Source of the DNA: Erysipelotrichaceae bacterium UBA1783
Lineage (GTDB): Bacteria > Bacillota_I > Bacilli_A > Erysipelotrichales > Erysipelotrichaceae
Length of the DNA: 12,144 bases
Assembly: GCA_002315205.1 (NCBI GenBank)
Contig: DCGH01000002.1
Span: 1 to 12,144 of the forward strand
Direction: 5' to 3'
Positions 6,301 to 12,144 of this stretch are shown here, one piece after another. Position numbers and translations under genes: made by a program. Numbering within the stretch: position 1 is the stretch's first letter; each line of letters begins with the position of its first letter. The notes below the pieces were generated by a model, which was not told the origin of the DNA, ran no database searches, and saw only the letters and a list, made by a program, of their open reading frames with translations.

Positions 6301-6579
6301 ATGGATACAGTAGAAAAGATTGAAAGAATTATTGAGCATATCAGACCATATATTAATGCTGATGGCGGTGATCTGGAATTTGTTTCTTATGAAAACAATA
6401 TTGTTACAGTCAGATTAACTGGTGCATGCATCGGTTGTGGTATGGTAGATATGACATTGAATGAAGGCGTTAAGCAATGGATTATGGATGAAATTCCAGA
6501 AGTTGTTGATGTAGTTATGGAAGCAAGCGAGCTTAATATTCCAGATGAATTAATTGACCTAGAAGGATTTGATTTTTAA
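6301..6579 (+). CDS. NifU C-terminal domain Fe-S cluster scaffold/carrier protein
   Basis: This 92-residue protein consists almost entirely of the NifU C-terminal domain: EKIERIIEHIRPYINADGGDLEF (residues ~5-27, split here by the conserved ADGGD), then LTGACIGC with Cys43 and Cys46, then MVDMTLNEGVKQWI. The CxxC pair holds an iron-sulfur cluster, usually shared across a dimer, for delivery to apo-proteins. The last ~15 residues are acidic (IPDELIDLEGFDF). The frame can be read from 6265 inside the upstream gene, but ATG 6301 has GGAAGTGA at 6286-6293, and the NifU domain starts there. A terminator follows at once, with the stop codon as its loop. Confidence 0.93.
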   Translation: MDTVEKIERIIEHIRPYINADGGDLEFVSYENNIVTVRLTGACIGCGMVDMTLNEGVKQWIMDEIPEVVDVVMEASELNIPDELIDLEGFDF

Positions 6580-6599
6580 AAAATCATTTCCTTTTTTTT
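6562..6599 (+). terminator. Intrinsic terminator after the NifU-like gene
   Basis: GAAGGA (6562-6567) pairs with TCCTTT (6589-6594), and TGATTTT (6570-6576) pairs with AAAATCA (6580-6586), separated by a TT/TT internal loop. The 3-nt loop at 6577-6579 is the TAA stop codon. Eight T follow at 6592-6599. The stem is AT-rich, so strength is uncertain. Confidence 0.7.
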
Positions 6600-6605
6600 C
6601 TTAAT

Positions 6606-6634
6606 TTGACAGTTTTTTAAGGACACAATATAAT
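6606..6634 (+). promoter_or_regulatory. Perfect-consensus sigma-A promoter of the DUF5685/J-protein cassette
   Basis: TTGACA (6606-6611), a 17-base spacer and TATAAT (6629-6634) match the housekeeping consensus at every position. This is the best promoter in the window. The predicted start near 6641 gives an 18-nt leader to ATG 6659 and rules out the in-frame TTG at 6644. High, constitutive expression is implied unless a repressor acts. Confidence 0.88.
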
Positions 6635-6658
6635 TTATCTAATTTGAAAGGTATTGGT

Positions 6659-7477
6659 ATGTTCGGATATTTAACTGCTGATGTATTATCAATGAGCAAA
6701 GAAAATCGTAAATTATATCGTAGTTTTTACTGCGGTCTTTGCGAAAAGCTTTCCAGCAAATATGGTAATACAGCACGTTTTACATTAAGCTATGATTTAA
6801 CCTTTGTTGGAATGATTCTTTCTGATGTATATAACTGTGATATTAATTATTCAAAAAAGCATTGCCCTATTCATCCTCTAACTAAAATTGAGGTGAGAAA
6901 TAACGAATACTTTGATTTTGCTGCAGATATGAATATTCTAATGACATATTACAAATGCCTGGATGATGTAAATGATGATAACAGCTTGAAGGCACAGAAA
7001 AAAGCAAATAAGCTTTTGCCCTTTGTTAATGCAATCAAAAAAACTTATCCTGAAAAATGTCAGATCATTGAACAATGTCTAAATGAAATTTCAGATATGG
7101 AAAAAGCAAATGTATTAAATCCTGATTTGCCTGCCAATTGCTTTGGAAAAGTTATGTCAGAACTATTCTATATAAAAGAGGATGAATATTCTGAAACCTT
7201 AAAAAGCTTTGGTTTCCATTTAGGAAGATATATTTATCTGGTAGATGCTATCTGTGACCTTAAAAAGGATTTAAAGACAAATAGTTATAACCCACTTGTA
7301 GCTATTGAGAATTTGGATTCTGATCAAATGCTAGAAATGGTATTAGAAGAAGCCAATTATTTTTACAAGCAGTTAAAATTAGACAATTTCAACGTAATAT
7401 TAGATAATATTATGTATACAGGATTATGGTCTAGCTATGATAGACATAAAACTTTAGAAAGGAAAGCGAAAAAATGA
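6659..7477 (+). CDS. DUF5685-like all-helical protein with CxxC and Asp-rich motifs
   Basis: This 272-residue, soluble-looking, mostly helical protein resembles the uncharacterised DUF5685 family. The N-terminus has FYCGLC (23-28), followed by [12 protein letters not shown] (43-54) and HCPIHP (68-73); Cys25/Cys28 and Cys69/His72 could bind a metal. [11 protein letters not shown] (97-107) is Asp-rich. Near the end, [13 protein letters not shown] (193-205) places Asp196, Asp200 and Asp204 four apart, followed by YNP (210-212). Two Asp-rich helices plus a Y-x-P-like motif in a ~270-residue helical protein recall squalene/phytoene synthases, but this is pattern similarity only. ATG 6659 has AAAGG at 6647-6651; the TTG at 6644 lies at the predicted transcript end and is rejected. 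Its stop overlaps the next start (ATGA, 7474-7477), so translation is coupled. Confidence 0.8.
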   Translation: MFGYLTADVLSMSKENRKLYRSFYCGLCEKLSSKYGNTARFTLSYDLTFVGMILSDVYNCDINYSKKHCPIHPLTKIEVRNNEYFDFAADMNILMTYYKCLDDVNDDNSLKAQKKANKLLPFVNAIKKTYPEKCQIIEQCLNEISDMEKANVLNPDLPANCFGKVMSELFYIKEDEYSETLKSFGFHLGRYIYLVDAICDLKKDLKTNSYNPLVAIENLDSDQMLEMVLEEANYFYKQLKLDNFNVILDNIMYTGLWSSYDRHKTLERKAKK

Positions 7478-8154
7478 GAGATCCTTATGAGGTATTAGGA
7501 GTTTCAAGAAACGCAACTGAGCAGGAAATTACCAAAGCTTATAGAGCGTTAGCTAAGAAATATCACCCTGATTTAAATCCAAATAATCCTGAAGCAGCTG
7601 AAAAAATGAAAGAAGTTAATAGTGCTTATGATGCAATAAGAAATGGTACTGCAAACCAATATCAGTATCAGAGCTCTAATAACTATAGTCAGAACACTGG
7701 ATATTCTAACTACTATGGTCCTTTTGGAGGATTCTATGATTTCTCTGGATTTAACCAGCGAAATCAGCAGGCACATTCAGATTATGATGTTGTTGAGCAT
7801 TTTATGAATGCTGGGGAATATCAGCAAGCTTTAAATGTATTAAGCTCTATTGAAGTAAAGACTGCAAAGTGGTACTGCTATTCTGCTTTGTGTCATTATT
7901 ATTTAGGAAATCAGGTAACTGCTGTTGAACATATTGAGAAGGCTTGTCAGCTAGAGCCAGGCAATACACAGTACCAGCAGTTAAAACAATCAATTGTTAA
8001 CGGAAGAAGAACGTATAGAAATAATGCTAATGGCTATTACAGAAGATATAATACAGCTTCTGGCAGCTTCTTTAGCAGAATTCTGATCTATCTTTTATGC
8101 TTCTTATGTTATGGTGGCAGAGGTTGCTACTTCCCACTATTCTGTTGTTTTTAG
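7474..8154 (+). CDS. J-domain protein with TPR-like region and cysteine-rich membrane tail
   Basis: This 226-residue protein starts with a type-III-style J domain (residues ~3-58): PYEVLGV, then [15 protein letters not shown] with HPD at 31-33, the motif that stimulates Hsp70 ATPase. There is no zinc-finger or DnaJ C-terminal domain, so it is not the general DnaJ. Residues ~60-105 are Gln/Asn/Tyr/Ser/Gly-rich and likely disordered. Residues ~106-175 contain helical TPR-like repeats ([41 protein letters not shown]), suited to binding partners. The end is hydrophobic (~199-213) with Cys209, 212, 218, 224 and 225, finishing CCF, so it is probably tail-anchored or membrane-associated. It is translationally coupled to the upstream gene; the stop codon supplies part of the next ribosome binding site. 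No Hsp70 gene lies in the window. Confidence 0.87.
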   Translation: MRDPYEVLGVSRNATEQEITKAYRALAKKYHPDLNPNNPEAAEKMKEVNSAYDAIRNGTANQYQYQSSNNYSQNTGYSNYYGPFGGFYDFSGFNQRNQQAHSDYDVVEHFMNAGEYQQALNVLSSIEVKTAKWYCYSALCHYYLGNQVTAVEHIEKACQLEPGNTQYQQLKQSIVNGRRTYRNNANGYYRRYNTASGSFFSRILIYLLCFLCYGGRGCYFPLFCCF

Positions 8155-8158
8155 GAGG
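8153..8158 (+). promoter_or_regulatory. Ribosome binding site that fixes a TTG start
   Basis: AGGAGG at 8153-8158 uses the last two bases of the J-protein's TAG stop codon. It sits 9 bases before TTG 8168-8170. No ATG in the frame is nearby until residue 23, so this site decides the non-ATG start of the zinc-ribbon gene. Confidence 0.8.
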
Positions 8159-8167
8159 TAAGTTAAA

Positions 8168-8599
8168 TTGAATAATTTCAAGTATAAGTTAAGCCAATGG
8201 CGTTACAATGCGGCAACAAAATTCCAGAGATTTATGGTTGGCAGATATGGAATGGATGATTTAGCGAAATTCATTAACATTCTTACCTGGATATCTATTA
8301 TTCTGTCATTATTTAACAGAAAATTCTCTTATGTTTCTTTTATCTTAATTATTGTTAATTACTTAAGAATCTTTTCTAAGAAATATAATAAAAGATATAA
8401 TGAAAATCAATTATTCCTTAAATATACAAAAGGTTTAAGAAGCTTTTTTAAGCTGACAGCAAGACGTATCAGAGAAAGAAAGAATTATCGTTTTAGAACC
8501 TGTCCTAATTGTAAAAAAGTGCTAAGATTACCAAATAAAAAAGGCAAACACACAGTTAATTGTCCAAACTGCTATAAGCCTTTCGAAGTAAAAATTTAA
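8168..8599 (+). CDS. Two-TM membrane protein with C-terminal zinc ribbon
   Basis: This is a 143-residue basic protein with a TTG start. Residues 1-32 are basic and amphipathic (YNAATKFQRFMVGRYGMDDL). Two hydrophobic segments at about 35-49 and 54-68 form a membrane hairpin, so both ends should face the cytoplasm. A Lys/Arg-rich linker leads to a zinc ribbon: CPNC at 112-115 and CPNC at 132-135, separated by a short basic hairpin (KKVLRLPNKKGKHTVN). Four Cys in two CxxC knuckles strongly suggest Zn binding, with RNA, DNA or protein contact possible. Function unknown. It is the last gene of the cassette with the DUF5685-like and J-domain proteins, 13 bases after the latter, and is closed by a strong terminator. 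Confidence 0.82.
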   Translation: MNNFKYKLSQWRYNAATKFQRFMVGRYGMDDLAKFINILTWISIILSLFNRKFSYVSFILIIVNYLRIFSKKYNKRYNENQLFLKYTKGLRSFFKLTARRIRERKNYRFRTCPNCKKVLRLPNKKGKHTVNCPNCYKPFEVKI

Positions 8600-8626
8600 A
8601 AACCAGCTTCTGCTGGTTTTATTTTG
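8599..8626. terminator. Bidirectional terminator between the J-protein cassette and murC
   Basis: AAAACCAGC (8599-8607) pairs with GCTGGTTTT (8612-8620) around a TTCT loop, a 9-bp stem. The plus strand continues TTTTATTTT (8617-8625); the minus strand continues into T-rich sequence at 8595-8602. It takes in the last base of one stop codon and two bases of the murC stop codon, serving both convergent operons. Confidence 0.88.
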
Positions 8627-9998
8627 CGTATTTTTCCTGAATGATTCTGGCAACCTTATAGACGTCACCACAACCCATTGTTAATACTAAGTCATCTTCC
8701 TTTGCTACATCCATAATGTGCTGTGCAATTTCTTCAAAGGTATCAATTATAGTACAGTCAAAGTCAGCATTCATTAAATCCATAACATCCTTTGAGTAAA
8801 TATTATAGTTATTCACTTCTCTACTACCCATAATAGGAGTTAATACTACCTTATCGGCAATCTGTAATACTCTGGCGAAATCTTCCTTTAGCATTGCAGT
8901 TCTAGAGAAGGTAAATGGCTGGAATACAACAATAACACGATTGTAGTCTAACTGCTTGGCAGCCTTTAGTGTTGCTTCGATTTCAGTAGGATGATGTCCA
9001 TAATCATCTGCTAAGGTAAATGGGTATTCACCTAAGAATTCAAATCTTCTTCCAGCACCTCTAAACTGCTTGATGGATGCTGCAATTTCATCAGCATTTA
9101 ATCCTAAGCTATAGGTACATGCAAAGCTTGCTAATGCATTCATTACATTATGATAGCCTGGAATAGACATCTCAATTGTAGTCAGCTTTGTACCCTTATG
9201 CATTACATCGAAAATGCATCCATACTTGCCAGTAGTAATATTTTCTGCGTGGAAATCATTATCATTATTTAAACCAAAGGTAACAACCTCACCATTAATA
9301 TTTTCACTTGCCTGCTTACATCTGTAATCATCACCATTAATATAAACAAGCTTAGCCTTAGATATAAACTTATGGAAGGAATTAGTTAAATTCTCCATCG
9401 TTTTGAAATATTCTAAATGGTCATTATCAATATTTAATAGGATAGCAATATCCTCAGAAAGCTGTAGGAAGGTATCAACATATTCGCAGCTTTCAACAAC
9501 AAACAAATCACTATCTCCTGTAACACCATAATGATCAACTAATGGAAGCTTACCACCTATTACAGCGTTAGGATTCTGATTCAGTTGAATCAAAATCTGA
9601 GTAACCATACTAGTTACTGTTGTTTTTCCATGAGTACCGCATACACCAATTACATTATTATACATTCTTGTTAATGCGCCTAATGCATGGCTTCTTTCCA
9701 TGGTAGGAATGCCTAACTGATTTGCTGCAACGAGTTCAGGATTAGCTTTATTAATTGCTGCAGAATAGATAACTAAATCAGCACCTTCAACATTCTTTGC
9801 ATCATGTCCTAAATATACTGTAGCAAACTTTCTAACCTTTTTTAATGGATCTGATTCATTGTTATCAGAGCCAGTCAGCTGGTAGCCTTTGGTATGTAAA
9901 ATTTCTGCAATAGGACACATACCTGATCCACCAATACCAATCATATGTATTTTTTTAACATTTTCTAATAGCTTATCTTCTTCTGTTAAAATCTTCAT
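8619..9998 (-). CDS. murC: UDP-N-acetylmuramate--L-alanine ligase
   Basis: This cytoplasmic ligase adds L-Ala to UDP-MurNAc with ATP, the first peptide step of peptidoglycan synthesis. The protein has 459 residues, within the family range. The N-terminal UDP-binding Rossmann loop is IGIGGSGM (20-27), the ATP P-loop CGTHGKTT is at 120-127, the central-domain signature includes LLNIDNDHLEYF, and the C-terminal domain has DDYGHHPTE (331-339) and QPFTFSR. All Mur ligase motifs are intact. ATG 9996-9998 has a GAGGT ribosome binding site. It is the last gene of a run with trmB, a lipoprotein gene and a disordered-protein gene; a weak hairpin lies just upstream. The gene's presence shows the organism makes peptidoglycan, excluding wall-less Mollicutes. 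Confidence 0.97.
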   Translation of the reverse strand: MKILTEEDKLLENVKKIHMIGIGGSGMCPIAEILHTKGYQLTGSDNNESDPLKKVRKFATVYLGHDAKNVEGADLVIYSAAINKANPELVAANQLGIPTMERSHALGALTRMYNNVIGVCGTHGKTTVTSMVTQILIQLNQNPNAVIGGKLPLVDHYGVTGDSDLFVVESCEYVDTFLQLSEDIAILLNIDNDHLEYFKTMENLTNSFHKFISKAKLVYINGDDYRCKQASENINGEVVTFGLNNDNDFHAENITTGKYGCIFDVMHKGTKLTTIEMSIPGYHNVMNALASFACTYSLGLNADEIAASIKQFRGAGRRFEFLGEYPFTLADDYGHHPTEIEATLKAAKQLDYNRVIVVFQPFTFSRTAMLKEDFARVLQIADKVVLTPIMGSREVNNYNIYSKDVMDLMNADFDCTIIDTFEEIAQHIMDVAKEDDLVLTMGCGDVYKVARIIQEKYAK

Positions 9999-10013
9999 AT
10001 TTTATACCTCATT

Positions 10014-10036
10014 AAAAGAAGGAATTGAATCCTTCT
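10014..10036 (-). terminator. Weak hairpin upstream of murC, possible attenuator
   Basis: On the minus strand, GAAGGA (10030-10035) pairs with TCCTTC (10018-10023) around a 6-nt loop, followed by only four T (10014-10017). It includes part of the TAG stop of the upstream gene. It could terminate a fraction of transcripts before murC or protect an RNA end. No separate murC promoter was recognised. Confidence 0.4.
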
Positions 10037-10769
10037 AATCAAATAAACTTAAATTTTCGTAATTATCTGTATCGTCAGATACCTTTTCGCTCTTGCTGCT
10101 CTTTGTGGAAGCAGAAATAACCTTATCAGTAATCTTAGTAATTACAGGTGGTTCAACTTCCTTCTGTTCTGTTGGCTTAGATAAAAAGTCCTTCGTTGTC
10201 ATGTTGGCAACCTTTTCATCAACCTCATCCTCAACTGTTACCTTTACAATATCCTTACCATACATAGGTGAGAAAACTGTACCAATAACACTTGTTGTAC
10301 TCTTTTCATCATCATATTCTAATTGAGAAGAACCAATATTATAGGCTTCTGCTTGAGAACTACCAAAAATTGGAGAAATAACCTGAGCAGGTCTGTATGC
10401 TTCTCTGGCAGCTTTATGCTCAGCTCTTCTTGCTTCTGCATCTGGATTAGAAACCTTTAAGAAAGTCTTAGATGTTTTTTCCTCTGTGGCTTCAACCTTC
10501 TTTTCAACCTTTGCTTCAACCTTAGGTTGTGGTTTTGCTGGTTCTGCCTTAACTGCTTCTTCCTTCTTAGGCTCTGTCTTTTTAGGTTCACTCTTTACTG
10601 ATTCCACTGGTTTAACCTCAGCCTTTACCTGTGGTTTAGCCTGTGTTTTTACAATTTCCTGTTTTTCTAATGTTTCTTTAATAGCAGCCTTAATTTCGGC
10701 TTCCTTTTCATCCTCATCTTCACTTTCAATTAACCAATCTTTTAATTTTCCAATAAGTCCTTTTGCCAT
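10035..10769 (-). CDS. Disordered Lys/Glu/Pro-rich protein with duplicated SPI/M-F/Y-G motif
   Basis: This is a 244-residue protein of unknown function. A short N-terminal amphipathic segment (AKGLIGKLKDWLIES, 2-16) may touch the membrane or a partner. Residues 17-100 are low-complexity Glu/Lys/Pro/Val/Ala, repetitive and likely disordered. Two related short motifs follow: YRPAQVISPIFG (125-136) and SVIGTVFSPMYG (160-171). Such conserved islands in disordered chains are usually partner-docking sites. The last ~70 residues are again Lys/Ser/Thr/Asp-rich and end NLSLFD. There is no signal peptide or transmembrane segment. AGGAGAT precedes ATG 10767-10769. It lies between a lipoprotein gene (17 bases) and murC (36 bases), suggesting an envelope or cell-division role (inference). 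Confidence 0.78.
   Translation of the reverse strand: MAKGLIGKLKDWLIESEDEDEKEAEIKAAIKETLEKQEIVKTQAKPQVKAEVKPVESVKSEPKKTEPKKEEAVKAEPAKPQPKVEAKVEKKVEATEEKTSKTFLKVSNPDAEARRAEHKAAREAYRPAQVISPIFGSSQAEAYNIGSSQLEYDDEKSTTSVIGTVFSPMYGKDIVKVTVEDEVDEKVANMTTKDFLSKPTEQKEVEPPVITKITDKVISASTKSSKSEKVSDDTDNYENLSLFD
10257..10397 (-). repeat. Duplicated short linear motif (SPIFG / SPMYG)
   Basis: Two 12-residue islands at 10362-10397 and 10257-10292 share the pattern V-[IF]-S-P-[IM]-[FY]-G, with 23 residues between them. They stand out against the charged, compositionally simple remainder. They are a protein-level repeat; the DNA is diverged. Confidence 0.7.
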
Positions 10770-10786
10770 AAATAATCTCCTAATTC

Positions 10787-11581
10787 TTAGTCATTGCCAC
10801 CATCCTGGCGGTCATTATCTGATGGTTCTGTTTCGCCATCATCAATTGTTTCTGAATAGTCCGGATGTTCCTCTTCGGGCTCTTCTATTTTTTCAATAGT
10901 GATAAAAGTTTTGTCATCCTTCCAGTCATCAATATAATCAATAATATAACCTGATTCTGGAATGACCTCATTAAATAATGTAATTACATTAGTGGGAGTA
11001 CTAACGATACTGTCTGAAGCATAATCATACACAATCTGTTCATCATCAACTGTACATGAACGTAATAATACTATCATATCATGTACTGTGTTTGAACAGG
11101 TTGAATTCGTCACCTTAGAAATGAAGATAAATTGTGGTGTCTGAATCATTATAAAATAGTTACTGTCATCTGTTTCTGTAATACTAATTCTATAATTGAC
11201 CATCTGATTGCTTGAATTGTAAAATCTTCCAGTTCTAGAATAGACTAGATTTTCTAAGGTACCAATATCTCTTAAATCATTGACATCTGATCCTTCCTCT
11301 ACATGATTTAAAGTAATGGAAGAAATATCCAATGTTAATGCAGATAAATTACCTGAAATCTTGAACTGATTAGAAATTTCATCGCCATCCAGCTTACCAA
11401 TATTCTTATCTAGATAATAGGTATAATATGTCTTAATGCAATTATTGTTTTCAACATCTGGAATGCTCTCATTACACGCTCTTGAAAGTGCTAAATTAAT
11501 AGTACTTTTAAAATCATTTTTCTCTGAACATCCTGTCAAAACAAACAATATTGCAATAGCAAGTAATAGTTTTTTAATCAT
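10787..11581 (-). CDS. Lipoprotein of unknown function with acidic tail
   Basis: This 264-residue protein has an N-terminal type II signal peptide: MIKK, a hydrophobic core, and the lipobox LTGC with Cys18 as the lipidated residue. The mature protein should sit on the outer face of the cytoplasmic membrane. Residues ~40-150 appear mixed alpha/beta (YYTYYLDKNIGKLDGDEISN, SALTLDISSITLNHVEEG, YRISITETDDSNYFIMIQ). The region around residues 160-220 has two Cys that could pair. The last ~30 residues are very acidic and disordered. I recognise no enzyme motif. Its ATG (11579-11581) overlaps the trmB stop by 8 bases, with an AAAGGAGA ribosome binding site inside trmB, so translation is coupled. It is followed after 17 bases by the SPIFG-motif gene. 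Confidence 0.85.
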   Translation of the reverse strand: MIKKLLLAIAILFVLTGCSEKNDFKSTINLALSRACNESIPDVENNNCIKTYYTYYLDKNIGKLDGDEISNQFKISGNLSALTLDISSITLNHVEEGSDVNDLRDIGTLENLVYSRTGRFYNSSNQMVNYRISITETDDSNYFIMIQTPQFIFISKVTNSTCSNTVHDMIVLLRSCTVDDEQIVYDYASDSIVSTPTNVITLFNEVIPESGYIIDYIDDWKDDKTFITIEKIEEPEEEHPDYSETIDDGETEPSDNDRQDGGND

Positions 11582-12144
11582 TGCTCTCCTTTGAAGGAAC
11601 CTGCCAAACCGCTCTGTAGATTGGCTGGCCTAAATCCATAAAGTTATTCTCATATTCTGTAATTGCATCCTCGTCATGAGGTTCTCTTCTGAAATCAACC
11701 GAAACCTCCTTTAGCTTCCAGTTGCATTCATTAAATGAAACTAAAGAAAACTCAAATAGCTTTGCATTATCAGTTTTCATAACGATACAGCCGTCATCCT
11801 TTAAAATATTTCTATAGAAATTCAAGAAAGAACCGTATGTTAATCTTCTCTTTGTATGTGCTTTTTTTGGCCAAGGATCAGAGAAATTCAAATGAATTCT
11901 GCTTACCTCACCCTTTTGGAACCACTCTTCAATTTTAGCTGCATCACCTACAATAAATTTCATATTGTCAGCTGTACAGTCCACGCTTTTCTTTAATGCA
12001 ATACCACTGCATGAATAATCCTTCTCAATGGCAACCCAAAGGTCATCAGGATTCTTATGTGCCATAGAAATCCAGTAGTCACCTTTACCTGCACCAATTT
12101 CAACAATAATCTGATTTTTATTAAACTGATTCCAATTGCCTTTC
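11574..12144 (-). CDS. trmB: tRNA (guanine-N7-)-methyltransferase, 5' end outside window
   Basis: This enzyme transfers a methyl group from S-adenosylmethionine to N7 of G46 in the tRNA variable loop. The visible part is 189 codons. The frame stays open past the internal ATG at 12065 to the right edge and encodes KGNWNQF followed by the SAM-binding loop VEIGAGKGDYW, so the true start lies beyond 12144 and 12065 is an internal Met. Other family motifs are IEKDYS, the hallmark SDPWPKKAHTKRRLT with the catalytic/tRNA-binding Asp and basic residues, and a C-terminal TEYENNF. About 20-30 N-terminal residues should be missing relative to a usual ~215. It is the first visible gene of the murC operon and overlaps the lipoprotein gene by 8 bases. 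Confidence 0.96.
   Translation of the reverse strand, partial: KGNWNQFNKNQIIVEIGAGKGDYWISMAHKNPDDLWVAIEKDYSCSGIALKKSVDCTADNMKFIVGDAAKIEEWFQKGEVSRIHLNFSDPWPKKAHTKRRLTYGSFLNFYRNILKDDGCIVMKTDNAKLFEFSLVSFNECNWKLKEVSVDFRREPHDEDAITEYENNFMDLGQPIYRAVWQVPSKESND

Noticed and set aside
6644..6658. TTG start for the DUF5685-like gene
   Set aside because: It lies about 3 bases from the predicted transcription start and has no ribosome binding site; ATG 6659 has AAAGG.
7474..8154. General chaperone DnaJ
   Set aside because: There is no Gly/Phe-zinc-finger-C-terminal domain series and no adjacent dnaK or grpE; the TPR-like region and Cys-rich tail mark a specialised J protein.
10486..10899. Plus-strand Ser/Thr/Phe-rich open frame opposite the disordered protein
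   Set aside because: It is the complement of Lys/Glu-rich codons, crosses a gene junction on the other strand, and has no promoter or ribosome binding site.
1..12144. CRISPR arrays, tRNA genes, insertion sequences, prophage genes or att sites
   Set aside because: No regularly spaced direct repeats, tRNA cloverleaf, transposase or terminal inverted repeats were seen; all hairpins found are explained as terminators.

Overview
This is a low-GC, tightly packed bacterial chromosome segment. Strong AGGAGG-type ribosome binding sites, A+T-rich sigma-A promoters, intrinsic terminators, TGG for Trp with TGA as stop, and the protein families present all point to a Bacillota (Firmicutes). The Lys/Glu-rich, AT-driven protein style fits a gut Erysipelotrichia-like or clostridial lineage; that placement is an inference. 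I see no mobile element, tRNA, rRNA or CRISPR array. Every base is within or close to a gene, and no gene-free stretch exceeds about 80 bases.

Layout. (1) 1-1183, minus strand: a membrane-anchored DUF948/YtxG-like protein followed by an acidic coiled-coil protein that runs off the left edge. (2) 1282-2001, minus: an NYN/PIN-like nuclease with a lysine-rich linker. It is divergent from cutC (2082-2789, plus), with overlapping promoter regions. (3) 2807-5301, minus: a two-gene sugar operon, a galactokinase-family kinase followed by a NagA-type amino-sugar deacetylase, sharing a terminator with cutC. (4) 5378-5743, minus: a small S1-domain RNA-binding protein, divergent from 5820-6579, plus: a YuiD-type membrane protein and a NifU-type Fe-S scaffold. 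(5) 6659-8599, plus: a three-gene cassette behind a perfect-consensus promoter (DUF5685-like helical protein, J-domain/TPR protein with a cysteine-rich membrane tail, two-TM zinc-ribbon protein). (6) 8619-12144, minus: trmB (5' end outside the window), a lipoprotein, a disordered protein with a duplicated SPI/M-F/Y-G motif, and murC.

How the genes work together. The murC operon joins tRNA modification with cell-wall precursor synthesis and two uncharacterised envelope or cell-cycle candidates. The YtxG-like pair belongs to a family that lies beside murC in Bacillus. The galK/nagA pair implies use of host glycans containing galactose and N-acetylhexosamine; the neighbouring CutC-family protein may belong to that metabolism rather than to copper.

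The strongest candidate for an undescribed system is the cassette at 6606-8626. It is translationally coupled, has its own promoter and terminator, and joins a possible isoprenoid-synthase-like helical protein, a J-domain co-chaperone and a membrane zinc ribbon. Throughout the window, predicted 5' leaders are only about 10-21 nt, and terminator hairpins frequently include the stop codon. Several apparent upstream start codons were rejected because of promoter or terminator positions.
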